NCBI RefSeq assembly: GCF_901764995.1
Contig: NZ_CABFKI010000009.1
Location: 33,726-97,725, forward strand
Source of the DNA: Actinobacillus porcinus
Lineage (GTDB): Bacteria > Pseudomonadota > Gammaproteobacteria > Enterobacterales > Pasteurellaceae
DNA: 64,000 bases
Direction: 5' to 3'
The notes below the pieces were generated by a model. It did not search any database, had not been told where the DNA came from, and saw only the letters and a program-made list of their open reading frames with translations. Numbering within the stretch: position 1 is the stretch's first letter; each line of letters opens with the position of its first letter. A program made the translations under genes and the position numbers. This document shows positions 40,760-50,989 of the stretch, piece after piece.

Positions 40760-41333
40760 AGATTTTCGCCATTCTTAAAATTCATTTCTATAAAATCCGG
40801 CAACGTTTATGGGAAAAATTTTTTATTTTTCACGTAGCGTTGTCATTTTATTTCTGATTATTTCAAACCTAAATTCATTAATGCTGAATTAAGCCTTTAT
40901 ATCATCAAAAACCCCTGAATTAATATAGCTACCACAATCAATCATACGAGAGTAGCAAACATCACACAAAAAAAGTGACTTTATCTTGTTATTAATTTAA
41001 CATAATATAGATTATGCGAAATTAGTTATCTGGTTAGGGAATACTACGGATTAAATAAATCACAAGGTTATCAACAGGTATGTTGTATGGGTAAAGCTAG
41101 ATGAATTTTGAGTTGAAATGTCATTTTGAACGGTTTTGTGGTGAGGTTTTGCAATGAAATTATAAAAAATACTACCAAGGTGATACGTCAAAAAACTGAG
41201 ATATTGATTGAGATTTGAGATAAAGATACGAGATTATATAAAATTAAAGACGCCAGGCGTGGCGTCTCTACAATATTACTTTATTGTTATTAATTTTATT
41301 TTTAATATACTTTAATACGTTGTCACAAAATAA
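40760..41333. other. 574-bp AT-rich convergent intergenic region
   Basis: No coding sequence of note. A hairpin AGACGCCA/TGGCGTCT (41248-41267) lies before sbcB's end. A possible imperfect stem CAACG...CGTTG spans about 40801-40842. No tRNA or recognisable RNA gene is seen. Confidence 0.6.
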
Positions 41334-42749
41334 TCACAATAACGTCATCGCATATTCATAAACTTGATGTAATAACTGCAATTTTTCTTCGTTACCTGAA
41401 TATTCTTGCACTAAATGCTGCATTCGTTGTTCAAAGTCCATTGCGCTTTTTTCTAATTTACGGCGGCGATAACGTTCCCATTGCAGCTGCTCTGTTCTCG
41501 TTAAGGTTTTAAAGAAATGACGGGCGCGATAGTGCAACAATAATTTAGGGATGCGCTTATCTTCAAAGGTTAAGCCGTTTTCAAGCAATTTTTCTGGTGG
41601 TAATTGGCGTAAAATTGCCATGTTATTTTTATCGTTTGTACTGAAAAAGCCATTGTAAAGTTCAGTCTCTACATTATCGCTTGCTTCAAATTGACGTTCT
41701 TCTTTGAAAATCTCTTCAATTTTTGACCGCACACCCGGTGAATGTTGTAACTTTTTAAGATTATCTAGACAATACTGGCGATTAATTCCCAACCTTTCTG
41801 CATTTTCAGGCAATAAAACCTTAGCGGGTGCCAGAATTGGGCATTTATTGATATGTACCAATTTCAACGGAACAGGCAAAATGCCTTGTTCTTCCAATTC
41901 AGATTTTTTGGTGTATAAATTTTCTCGCAATTCCACCGCGCTTTTTGCTAACAGATCATAAATATTTTGTGATAAATCACAGACAATCACCGCATTTTGG
42001 TTGGTAGGATGCCAAGCTATAGGTGCAACCCAAGTACAGTTTCCGCGATAATTACCCAACATGCCTGAAACATGCACCAACGGCGTCATTTCAGCAGTAT
42101 TAATCAACTTTTCTACTTCCCTTTTACCGCGATTTTCAAAGAAAAATTGGAATAATTTAGGCTGTTTTTCTTTAATAAGCTTTGCCATTGCAATGGTCGC
42201 ATAAACGTCAGACATGGCATCGTGAGCATTTTCATGGGCAATCCCATTAGCTTCCGTAAGTTTTTCTAAGCGAAAACTTGGCATCCCTTCGTCATCGTAA
42301 GCCCATTCAATCCCTTCAGGACGTAAGGCATAACAAGCACGCACCACATCCAACAAATCCCAGCGTGAATTGCCGTTTTTCCAGCTGTATTCATAAGGAT
42401 CGATAAAATTACGATAAAAGGTGTAACGCGTCATTTCGTCATCATAACGAATATTGTTAAAGCCCATGACGCAAGTATTCGGTTGGCTAAATTCCGCGAG
42501 AATTTTGGCGGCGAATTCCGGTTCGCTAATCCCCTTTTCATTACATTCTTGCGGTGTAATGCCCGTTACCAAAACCGCTTCAGGTGACGGCAAATAGTCA
42601 TTAGTCTGTTTGCAATACAACATCACAGGTTCACCGATTATATTAAAATCTTTATCGGTTCGTATTCCTGCAAATTGTGCCGGACGATCGCTGGCAGGAT
42701 TAATGCCAAAACTTTCGTAGTCATAAATAAAAAAGCTAAAATCACTCAT
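41334..42749 (-). CDS. sbcB: Exodeoxyribonuclease I
   Basis: The 471-residue DEDD-family 3'-5' single-strand exonuclease has FFIYDYESFGINPASDRPAQ at the N-terminus (first acidic pair), GFNNIRYDDEM near 97 and ENAHDAMSDVYATIAMAK near 172. These are characteristic of ExoI. It acts in recombination and mismatch repair. It overlaps the end of the NlpC gene by 1 bp. Confidence 0.96.
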   Translation of the reverse strand: MSDFSFFIYDYESFGINPASDRPAQFAGIRTDKDFNIIGEPVMLYCKQTNDYLPSPEAVLVTGITPQECNEKGISEPEFAAKILAEFSQPNTCVMGFNNIRYDDEMTRYTFYRNFIDPYEYSWKNGNSRWDLLDVVRACYALRPEGIEWAYDDEGMPSFRLEKLTEANGIAHENAHDAMSDVYATIAMAKLIKEKQPKLFQFFFENRGKREVEKLINTAEMTPLVHVSGMLGNYRGNCTWVAPIAWHPTNQNAVIVCDLSQNIYDLLAKSAVELRENLYTKKSELEEQGILPVPLKLVHINKCPILAPAKVLLPENAERLGINRQYCLDNLKKLQHSPGVRSKIEEIFKEERQFEASDNVETELYNGFFSTNDKNNMAILRQLPPEKLLENGLTFEDKRIPKLLLHYRARHFFKTLTRTEQLQWERYRRRKLEKSAMDFEQRMQHLVQEYSGNEEKLQLLHQVYEYAMTLL

Positions 42750-43243
42750 TAAATTCGTCTAACCTGCCAAAATACTTTATCCCAATAGGCATTATTCAAC
42801 GATGAATAAATCACACCACCTTTCGTTGATGCATGTAAAAATTGCCCATTTTTCACGTAAATACCAACATGATAGCCATTCGGTCCGCGCCCTGTTTTGA
42901 AAAAAACCAAATCCCCTGTTTGAATTTGCGATTTCGGCACTTTCTTACCGTATTTAGCTTGCTCTGTTGTAGTACGGGGTAATTTAATATTAAATCGATC
43001 CATAAAAGTCACGCGAGTAAATCCCGAGCAGTCCACCCCACTACGGGTATCCCCCCCTAAGACATAAGGCGTTCCTTTCCATTCTCTTTGCTGCTCGCTT
43101 AACAAGGTGATGACCATAATAGGATCGTTTAATTGCCCTTTGTAGCCAATCCCATCATATTCTTCACTACGAAACCCTGAACAGGCTGCAAGTGAAAAAA
43201 GTGCGGCAGAAAAAAGCAGCGTTTTAATTGAAATAAGTCTCAT
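42749..43243 (-). CDS. NlpC/P60 murein endopeptidase lipoprotein
   Basis: The start at 43243 begins a lipoprotein signal ending SLAAC; two nearby upstream ATGs are possible. The NlpC/P60 domain shows catalytic Cys in GVDCSGFTRVTF, then GDLVFFKTG and His in YHVGIYV. It resembles MepS/Spr-type endopeptidases that cut cross-links in peptidoglycan. It lies downstream of ihfA as in H. influenzae. Confidence 0.88.
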   Translation of the reverse strand: MRLISIKTLLFSAALFSLAACSGFRSEEYDGIGYKGQLNDPIMVITLLSEQQREWKGTPYVLGGDTRSGVDCSGFTRVTFMDRFNIKLPRTTTEQAKYGKKVPKSQIQTGDLVFFKTGRGPNGYHVGIYVKNGQFLHASTKGGVIYSSLNNAYWDKVFWQVRRI

Positions 43244-43289
43244 ATCAATCATTTTGTGACGTTGTATCAAATAACACAAAATAAAGAAA

Positions 43290-43314
43290 GAAAAGCTACC
43301 CTTTCGAGTAGCTT
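43290..43314 (-). terminator. ihfA terminator
   Basis: AAGCTAC (43293-43299) pairs with GTAGCTT (43308-43314); the minus strand continues TTTCTTTCTTT. It lies 8 bp after the ihfA stop and would end pheST-ihfA transcription. Confidence 0.75.
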
Positions 43315-43321
43315 CTATTCA

Positions 43322-43615
43322 TTATTTTGCTTTGGTTTTCTCTACACGAGCGCGTAGTTTTTGTCCTGGTTTGAACACCACAACGCGGCGTGCAGAAACA
43401 GGGATGCTTTCCCCTGTTTTGGGGTTACGACCCGGTCGAGATGATTTATCACGCAATTCAAAATTACCAAAACCTGACAATTTTACATCATTGCCTTGTT
43501 CCAATGTTGAACGAATTTCTTCAAAAAAACTTTCAACAATCGCTTTGGCTTCCGCTTTTGTTAAACCATGTTTTTTCACAAGGTTTTCTGCAATTTCTAT
43601 TTTAGTTAACGCCAT
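43322..43615 (-). CDS. ihfA: Integration host factor alpha subunit
   Basis: The 97-residue DNA-bending protein of the HU/IHF family contains [20 protein letters not shown] and [21 protein letters not shown], with the intercalating proline in the arm. It lies 2 bp downstream of pheT, the classical pheST-ihfA arrangement, and is probably co-transcribed. Confidence 0.97.
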   Translation of the reverse strand: MALTKIEIAENLVKKHGLTKAEAKAIVESFFEEIRSTLEQGNDVKLSGFGNFELRDKSSRPGRNPKTGESIPVSARRVVVFKPGQKLRARVEKTKAK

Positions 43616-43617
43616 AA

Positions 43618-46005
43618 TTAATCTCTCAATGTTGCATTAAAACGTTGTTTTAATTCGGTTAATACCACAGAAATTACCGCATTAATATCTTCTTCTTCCA
43701 AAGTTTTTTCGGTATCTTGGATAGTTAAGCTAATAGCCAAACTCTTATAACCTTCCGCCACACCTTGACCTTGGTAAACATCGAATAAATTTACTGCTGT
43801 TAATTTATCACCGCCTACTGCGCGACAAGCATCTAGTATATCTGTTGCAGGTGTTGTCTCAGCAACAACTAAAGCCAAATCACGGCGGTTAGCCGGGAAT
43901 TTTGAAATTTCTTTCGCAACAGTCACATTACGTTGCGCGATTTTCTCAACCAAAATTTCAGCCGCAAAAGTTTTACCATTTAAGCCCATTTTTTGCGCAA
44001 TGCTTGGGTGAATTTGACCCATAAAGCCAATTTCTTCACCATTTAGCATAATAGCGGCTGATTGCCCCGGATGGAAAGCATCATAGGTTTTTGCCACAAA
44101 TTGTACTTGATTTCCTACCGCAGTTAAGCTGAGTACATTTTCAATGTAACCTTTTAAGTCATAAAAATCAGCAGGTTCTGATTTTAACGCCCAATGTTCA
44201 TTGTATTTTGCCCCAGTCATCACGACGCCCAAGACAAACTCTTGACGAACACCAAATTCTGCATTTGCATCAGGAACAAAACGTAAACCGGTTTCAAATA
44301 AACGCACACGTGATTGCTGACGATTTTGGTTATAAACCACGGCACCTAATAATCCCGTCAATAAAGACACGCGCATTGCGGACATTTCGCTTGAAATTGG
44401 ATTTGGCAATACCAACGGCGCAATATCCGGATGTAATAGGCTTTGAATTTTTGGATCAACAAAGCTATAAGTAATGGCTTCGTGGAAATCCGCTGACACA
44501 AGTGCGGTCTTAATTCGATGAATTTCTAAGTCCGACTCTTTGTGTTCGCGCATACGTAAATGTGCTAATGGTGCGTTATTTGGAATACTGTTATAGCCGT
44601 AAATACGCGCCACTTCTTCAATTAAGTCTTCTTCAATTTCAATATCAAAACGCCAGCTTGCAGAAGTCACTGTCCAAATATCGTTTTCATAACGAACAGG
44701 TAATCCTAAACGTTGGAAAATATCCGTCACCGTTTCTGTTTCAATATGATGACCTAATAAATTATCTAGTTTTTCACGGCGTAACTGCACGTCTTTCACT
44801 TTTGGTAAAGCTTGTTCACTGACAACTTCACAAATTTCACCGGCTTCACCACCACAAATCTCCAATAAAAGTGCGGTCGCGCGTTCCATGGCTTTGTGTT
44901 GTAATTCAAAATCCACACCACGCTCAAAACGGTGCGAGCTGTCTGTATGTAAACCATATTGACGGGCACGACCTGTAATTGCCAATGGCGCGAAGAACGC
45001 AGCTTCTAAAATCACATCTTTGGTTTCTGCGTTCACACCACTGGCTTGTCCACCAAAAATCCCCGCCATGGCTAACGGACCGGTTTGGTCAGCAATAACC
45101 AAAGTATTGCTTTGTAATTTCGCTGTTGAGCCGTCCAAAAGGACTAATTCTTCACCGTCTTTTGCCATACGTACTTGCACAGGCTGCGCCACTTTTGCTG
45201 CATCAAAGGCGTGCATTGGTTGGCCCAATTCCAGTAAAATGTAGTTAGTGATATCTACAATCGGATCGATTGAACGAATACCGCAACGGCGAAGTTTTTC
45301 CTTCATCCACATTGGTGTGGCGGCGTTGACATTCACATTTTTTACGCTACGTAATAAGTAACGCGGACAAGCTTCCGGTGCTTGTACATCAATCGCCACT
45401 TTTTCATCGGAAGTCACATTAACTGACACAAAGTGCGGTGCATTAACAGGTAATTTATTGACCACGCCAATCTCGCGTGCAATCCCCGCAATGCTTAAAC
45501 AGTCGGCACGGTTTGGGGTTAAGCTGATTTCAATCGCATTATCATTAAGATTTAAATAGTCACGAAAATCAGTGCCAATCGGTGCGTCTGCCGGTAATTC
45601 AATAATACCGTTATGATCTTCCGAAATGCCTAATTCGCTAAATGAACACAACATCCCTTCCGAAGGTTGACCGCGTAATTTGGTTTTCTTAATTTTAAAA
45701 TTACCCGGCAATACCGCACCATCTGTTGCGCAAGCGACTTTCAAACCTTGACGGCAATTTGGTGCACCACAAACAATATCTAATAAACGTTCACCGCCCA
45801 CATTTACTTTGGTGACACGCAATTTGTCGGCATCAGGATGTTGCGCACATTCCACAACTTCCCCAACAACAACACCGGTAAATTCCCCTGCTGCCGCTTC
45901 AACACCATCAACTTCCAAACCAAGCATGGTAATTTGATCGCACAATTGCTCGGTGGTAATCGCCGGGTTCACCCATTCGCGCACCCACTGTTCACTAAAT
46001 TTCAT
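43618..46005 (-). CDS. pheT: Phenylalanyl-tRNA synthetase beta subunit
   Basis: The 795-residue protein has the N-terminal EMAP-type tRNA-binding domain (about 40-150), B5 and B3/4 domains, the catalytic-like core and a C-terminal anticodon-binding fold. Length equals E. coli PheT (795). It forms the alpha2beta2 enzyme with PheS. It is separated from pheS by a gene for a secreted protein, which is unusual. Confidence 0.97.
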   Translation of the reverse strand: MKFSEQWVREWVNPAITTEQLCDQITMLGLEVDGVEAAAGEFTGVVVGEVVECAQHPDADKLRVTKVNVGGERLLDIVCGAPNCRQGLKVACATDGAVLPGNFKIKKTKLRGQPSEGMLCSFSELGISEDHNGIIELPADAPIGTDFRDYLNLNDNAIEISLTPNRADCLSIAGIAREIGVVNKLPVNAPHFVSVNVTSDEKVAIDVQAPEACPRYLLRSVKNVNVNAATPMWMKEKLRRCGIRSIDPIVDITNYILLELGQPMHAFDAAKVAQPVQVRMAKDGEELVLLDGSTAKLQSNTLVIADQTGPLAMAGIFGGQASGVNAETKDVILEAAFFAPLAITGRARQYGLHTDSSHRFERGVDFELQHKAMERATALLLEICGGEAGEICEVVSEQALPKVKDVQLRREKLDNLLGHHIETETVTDIFQRLGLPVRYENDIWTVTSASWRFDIEIEEDLIEEVARIYGYNSIPNNAPLAHLRMREHKESDLEIHRIKTALVSADFHEAITYSFVDPKIQSLLHPDIAPLVLPNPISSEMSAMRVSLLTGLLGAVVYNQNRQQSRVRLFETGLRFVPDANAEFGVRQEFVLGVVMTGAKYNEHWALKSEPADFYDLKGYIENVLSLTAVGNQVQFVAKTYDAFHPGQSAAIMLNGEEIGFMGQIHPSIAQKMGLNGKTFAAEILVEKIAQRNVTVAKEISKFPANRRDLALVVAETTPATDILDACRAVGGDKLTAVNLFDVYQGQGVAEGYKSLAISLTIQDTEKTLEEEDINAVISVVLTELKQRFNATLRD

Positions 46006-46021
46006 TCTTCTTTCTCACTTC

Positions 46022-46504
46022 TTATTTTATTATCGTAAATTTCAAATCTTTGAAAATCGCATTATTAAACTGCGTATCTAATTTATATTCACCGATAGGA
46101 TCTCTAGCATCAAATTTCCAACAAAACATAAATTGATTATTAGGCATTTCCGCTTTGACCACATTTCTTGTGATTAAATAATTTTTCTTTTCTTCTACGG
46201 ATTCCACTTTCGCAATTTCAGGTGGAATTTCTAACTCAATTGCAGCTGGTGCTTGTAAATATTGCGCAAAAAGATTGTTGTCTTCAACAACCACGTTTCC
46301 CACTGTAACACAAACATTGCGTGCTTTTGAGCGAGATAAACGATTTCCTTTCAATAATTTGGGTTCTTTACCACTTGTATCAAAAACCTGAAGTACTGCA
46401 ACCGGTTGAATTTGAGAAGATTGTGGCGATGTGGCTTCATTTGCATTAGCAAAACTCACCGCCCCAATGGCCAAACCCAGTGAAAACATGATGAATTTTT
46501 TCAT
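46022..46504 (-). CDS. Secreted protein of unknown function between pheS and pheT
   Basis: This 160-residue protein has a signal peptide (1-21, cleavage after NAN or nearby). Two cysteines (about 70 and 133) could form a periplasmic disulphide. The mature part is beta-rich with MFCWKFDARDPIGEYKLDTQ near the C-terminus, reminiscent of immunoglobulin-like periplasmic proteins. It is 9 bp downstream of pheS and 16 bp upstream of pheT, so co-transcribed. I do not recognise the family. Confidence 0.75.
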   Translation of the reverse strand: MKKFIMFSLGLAIGAVSFANANEATSPQSSQIQPVAVLQVFDTSGKEPKLLKGNRLSRSKARNVCVTVGNVVVEDNNLFAQYLQAPAAIELEIPPEIAKVESVEEKKNYLITRNVVKAEMPNNQFMFCWKFDARDPIGEYKLDTQFNNAIFKDLKFTIIK

Positions 46505-46513
46505 GACATTCCC

Positions 46514-47515
<1,002 letters not shown>

Positions 47516-47572
47516 TTAATCACAATAATAGTTTCAAAACAGCCCCAATGATAATACTAACTCATTAAAAAA

Positions 47573-48247
47573 TCACGCATTTTCACTGTTTATTTGCGAA
47601 ATTTGCTGTTGCACGGACAATTTCTCAAAAAATTCACCGCACTTTTCCATTTTTTGTGGCGGCAAACACACATCATAGCACTTACCGTTATACTCAAACG
47701 CTAAGCGATAGGCATGCAAATAAGTGCGGTCAATATTTTCCTGATTTCCACCATATAATTCATCCCCTAAAATCGGGCTACCCAAACTTTTCATGGCAAC
47801 GCGCAACTGATGAGTTTTACCCGTTTGTGGTTTTAAAATAAACAGACGAAGATGAGGTTCGCAGCTGACCGAATAAAATCGGGTAATCGCAGGGTTTTCT
47901 TTGCTTTTTAACAACTTCCAAGCACCACGCCGTGCTTTTTCCATATCCCCGATAATCAACCCTTGTTTTTTCTTTGGTTTAAATGCAGATAACGCCAAAT
48001 AGGTTTTCTGAATTTTATGTTGCGCAAATAAGCCGGATAAAGTCGCTGCCGCTTTTTCATTGCGTGCTAATATCAATAACCCGGAGGTCACTTTATCCAA
48101 ACGATGAACCAGCCACACTTGCGATAAATTCAACTGTTGCGCTACTAATGTGGTTAAGCCTTGTGCTTCAGTATCCTTATGCACGCTGACGCCATGGGGT
48201 TTATTGATAATGATAAAATCATCGGTTTGTATTATAATTTCAAACAA
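47573..48247 (-). CDS. RluA-family pseudouridine synthase
   Basis: The 224-residue protein contains IINKPHGVSVHKD and VHRLDKVTSGLLILARN with the catalytic aspartate, plus GKTHQLRVAMKSLGSPILGD. There is no S4 domain, and the size is that of the short Rlu-type proteins common in Haemophilus. The RNA target is not assignable (tRNA or rRNA). Confidence 0.88.
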   Translation of the reverse strand: MFEIIIQTDDFIIINKPHGVSVHKDTEAQGLTTLVAQQLNLSQVWLVHRLDKVTSGLLILARNEKAAATLSGLFAQHKIQKTYLALSAFKPKKKQGLIIGDMEKARRGAWKLLKSKENPAITRFYSVSCEPHLRLFILKPQTGKTHQLRVAMKSLGSPILGDELYGGNQENIDRTYLHAYRLAFEYNGKCYDVCLPPQKMEKCGEFFEKLSVQQQISQINSENA

Positions 48248-48346
48248 TTACATCATCTCACAGAACAAAAAAATATCGGATCATTGTAACACAAGCCCAA
48301 CTGCTTCTGTTATTTGTACTGCTTATAAAAAATGAGGAATATCTAC

Positions 48347-48898
48347 ATGAATACACTTAAACTATTACAAACACGCCGTTCTAATAAAAAACTTGTCGCA
48401 CCTGCACCAAATCCAGCGCAACTGGAACAGATTTTTCAAGCGGCATTACGCACTCCCGATCACGGAAAATTACAGCCTTATCATTTTATCGTGATTGAAA
48501 AAGAAGGCTTAACTCGCTTAGCGACAATACTCAAAGACGATGCCACTGCCATGAATTTGGATGAACGTCAATTTCATAAAATCGAAGGGATTTGTCAAAA
48601 ACCGATGATTATCGGCGTTGTGGCAAAAATTGATGAACAGGTAGAGAAAGTCCCGGCATGGGAACAGCTCGTCACTGCGGGTTGCGCAGCTTATGGTATC
48701 CAACTTGCCGCCCAAGATTTAGGGTTTGACAACGTATGGATTACAGGCAAATGGGTTAACGGCCCAGCTCTACGTCAAGCCTTTAACTGCAATGAACAAG
48801 ATGAAATTGTGGCATTGATTATGTTGGGAACAGCGGAAGAACGCGTTGAAAAAGAGCCTAAAGCGGGGAAATTAGAGGAATTTGTCAGCTATTTATAG
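48347..48898 (+). CDS. NAD(P)H nitroreductase family protein, YdjA-like
   Basis: The start at 48347 (183 residues) follows GAGGA; an in-frame ATG 15 bp upstream overlaps that site. It is an FMN-dependent nitroreductase fold with LLQTRRSNKKL at the N-terminus, AALRTPDHGKLQPY near 32 and AAQDLGFDNVWITGKW near 124. It resembles E. coli YdjA. Physiological substrate unknown. Confidence 0.88.
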   Translation: MNTLKLLQTRRSNKKLVAPAPNPAQLEQIFQAALRTPDHGKLQPYHFIVIEKEGLTRLATILKDDATAMNLDERQFHKIEGICQKPMIIGVVAKIDEQVEKVPAWEQLVTAGCAAYGIQLAAQDLGFDNVWITGKWVNGPALRQAFNCNEQDEIVALIMLGTAEERVEKEPKAGKLEEFVSYL

Positions 48899-48908
48899 GT
48901 TAGACTTT

Positions 48909-48966
48909 CAGCCCCAGCGGGGCTGGGTTTAATGAACCTAGCACGGCTCGTGCTAGGTTGTTTTAT
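48909..48966. terminator. Tandem hairpins between convergent genes
   Basis: CAGCCCC/GGGGCTG (48909-48925) is followed by AACCTAGCAC/GTGCTAGGTT (48935-48959) and GTTTTATTTT. They separate the nitroreductase gene from convergent rnm, the second clearly acting as a plus-strand terminator. Confidence 0.75.
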
Positions 48967-49793
48967 TTTAAAACATCCCAAATTGGCTTCACATTTTCAG
49001 GTAGCCACAGGGATTTTCCTAATTCAATCCAGCCGCAAGGAAAATGGAAGTCAGATCCCACAGAACCTAGCAATTCATATTCCTTTGCCCAACGCGCAAG
49101 CAAATGACGTTGATCGGCGGTTTGCCCACTGCCTGCCACTTCTAAGCCATCACCACCCCATTCCTTAAATTCAGCAATAAGACGTTTAAGCCAACGCGTA
49201 GTCATGGTATAACGCAACGGATGAGCAAGCACGGCTAAGCCTCCGGCTTGATGAATCACATTAATCGCCGTGGGAATATCCACCCAAGCGGATTTCACAT
49301 AGCAAGATTTACCTTGCGAGAGATATTTTTTAAAGGCTTGATTTTCATTGGACACTTTACCAATTTGCACCAAATAACGGGCATAATGGGCGCGAGTCAC
49401 TTCCCCATTCGCCAAACTTTTGGCACCTTCAAAGGCGTTTGGCACACCGACTTTTTCCAATTTTTCGCCAATTTCCAGCGCGCGCTGATAACGCGTTTGT
49501 GCCTGTTGATTTAAAAGTGCGGTCATTTCTATGGAAGTTTCATCAAAACCTAAGCCCACAATGTGAATACCGCGATTTTCCCATTCTGTCGAAATTTCTA
49601 CACCATTGATTAATTGTATGCCACATTGTTCAGCTTGCTGTCTCGCTTCAGGAATACCACCAATACTATCGTGATCCGTCAATGCCAACACATTCACCCC
49701 TTGCTCAAAGGCGCGTTGAACTAATTCTGTTGGCGTTAACACACCGTCAGATGCAGTACTGTGACAATGTAAATCGTAAATTTTTTCTGTCAT
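48963..49793 (-). CDS. rnm: RNase AM (PHP-domain 5'-3' exoribonuclease)
   Basis: The 276-residue PHP-domain protein has metal ligands in [12 protein letters not shown] (6-17), LTDHDSIGG (about 38-46), GVEISTEW and VLAHPLRY, and ends with [16 protein letters not shown]. This matches YciV/RNase AM, which matures the 5' ends of 5S, 16S and 23S rRNA. It overlaps pyrD by 4 bp. Confidence 0.92.
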   Translation of the reverse strand: MTEKIYDLHCHSTASDGVLTPTELVQRAFEQGVNVLALTDHDSIGGIPEARQQAEQCGIQLINGVEISTEWENRGIHIVGLGFDETSIEMTALLNQQAQTRYQRALEIGEKLEKVGVPNAFEGAKSLANGEVTRAHYARYLVQIGKVSNENQAFKKYLSQGKSCYVKSAWVDIPTAINVIHQAGGLAVLAHPLRYTMTTRWLKRLIAEFKEWGGDGLEVAGSGQTADQRHLLARWAKEYELLGSVGSDFHFPCGWIELGKSLWLPENVKPIWDVLK

Positions 49794-50812
49794 TTAATCG
49801 CCTGAACCAGCTGTTTAACTAACGCAGGGCCGTGATAAATTAAGCCTGAATAAATCTGCAATAATTCCGCTCCGGCAGCCATTTTTTCTTGCGCATTTTG
49901 AACACCGTCAATACCCCCGCTACCAATAATCGGAATAGAACCTTTTAATTCCTGATGTAAACGGCAAATAATTTCCGTACTTTTTTGTTGTAACGGTTTA
50001 CCGCTTAAACCACCGATTTCATTTGAGTTCGTCAGACCCGCTACGGTATCACGAGAAATCGTGGTATTTGTGGCAATAACACCATCCATTTTGTGACGCT
50101 GTAATGTATCAGCAATTTGTACCAGTTCGGCTTCCGTTAAATCCGGCGCAATTTTAACCGCAATGGGCACATATTTATTATATTGATCCGCAAGAATTTT
50201 TTGACGTTCTTTAATGCCTTTCAGCAAATCATCTAACGCATCGCCATATTGCAATGTACGCAAATCCGGTGTATTAGGCGAAGAAATATTCACCGTAATA
50301 TAATCCGCATAGTTATAGGCTTTGTTCAAACAAAAAATGTAATCATCTTTGCCGTGTTCAATAGGGGTAATTTTATTTTTGCCAATATTAATCCCCAACG
50401 TACCGTCAAAACGGGCTTTTTTCACATTTTCAATTAAATAATCAATGCCATTATTATTAAACCCATTACGATTAATAATCCCTTCCGCTTCAATAATACG
50501 GAATTGGCGCGGTTTGGCATTGCCGTCTTGCGCTAATGGCGTAACGGTTCCCACTTCAATAAAACCAAAGCCCATTGCGCCAAAGCCATCAATTGCTTCC
50601 GCATTTTTATCTGCCCCTGCGGCTAAACCAATCGGGTTTTTAAATTTCACCCCCATCACCGTTTTTTCACTGCCTTTCGGACAAGCCAACAGGGTTTTAA
50701 GCAGTTGGTTTACCACAGGATAACCTGCCATTTTTAGCGCATGAATAGCAAGATCGTGCGCCGTTTCAGGTTCTAAAGCAAAAATGCCTTTTTTAATCAA
50801 TGGATATAGCAT
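49790..50812 (-). CDS. pyrD: Dihydroorotate dehydrogenase (quinone), class 2
   Basis: The 340-residue flavoenzyme of pyrimidine synthesis has the N-terminal amphipathic helices that bind membrane and quinone ([20 protein letters not shown]). FMN-site motifs [16 protein letters not shown] and [14 protein letters not shown] are present, with the catalytic Ser in [11 protein letters not shown]. Length fits class 2 enzymes. Confidence 0.96.
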   Translation of the reverse strand: MLYPLIKKGIFALEPETAHDLAIHALKMAGYPVVNQLLKTLLACPKGSEKTVMGVKFKNPIGLAAGADKNAEAIDGFGAMGFGFIEVGTVTPLAQDGNAKPRQFRIIEAEGIINRNGFNNNGIDYLIENVKKARFDGTLGINIGKNKITPIEHGKDDYIFCLNKAYNYADYITVNISSPNTPDLRTLQYGDALDDLLKGIKERQKILADQYNKYVPIAVKIAPDLTEAELVQIADTLQRHKMDGVIATNTTISRDTVAGLTNSNEIGGLSGKPLQQKSTEIICRLHQELKGSIPIIGSGGIDGVQNAQEKMAAGAELLQIYSGLIYHGPALVKQLVQAIK

Positions 50813-50875
50813 AATGTTATGTTCTAACTCCGAGTTAAAGTGCGGTTAATTTATTAAGAATTTCAGACCGTTGAT

Positions 50876-50984
50876 AACCCTATACGAGCCGTATAGGGTT
50901 GTTTAATCTGAGCCGCTCTGCGGCTCTTTCTTTCTGCCCCGGCGGGGCTGGGATTAACAAACCTAGCACGGCTCGTGCTAGGTT
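50876..50984. repeat. Array of four short hairpins between pepN and pyrD
   Basis: In order: AACCCTATAC/GTATAGGGTT with loop GAGCC (50876-50900); GAGCCGC/GCGGCTC (50910-50926) with a following TTTCTTTC; a GCCCC/GGGGC hairpin (50936-50948); AACCTAGCAC/GTGCTAGGTT with loop GGCTC (50960-50984). The array fills the gap and is not coding. Confidence 0.85.
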
Positions 50985-50989
50985 ATCTC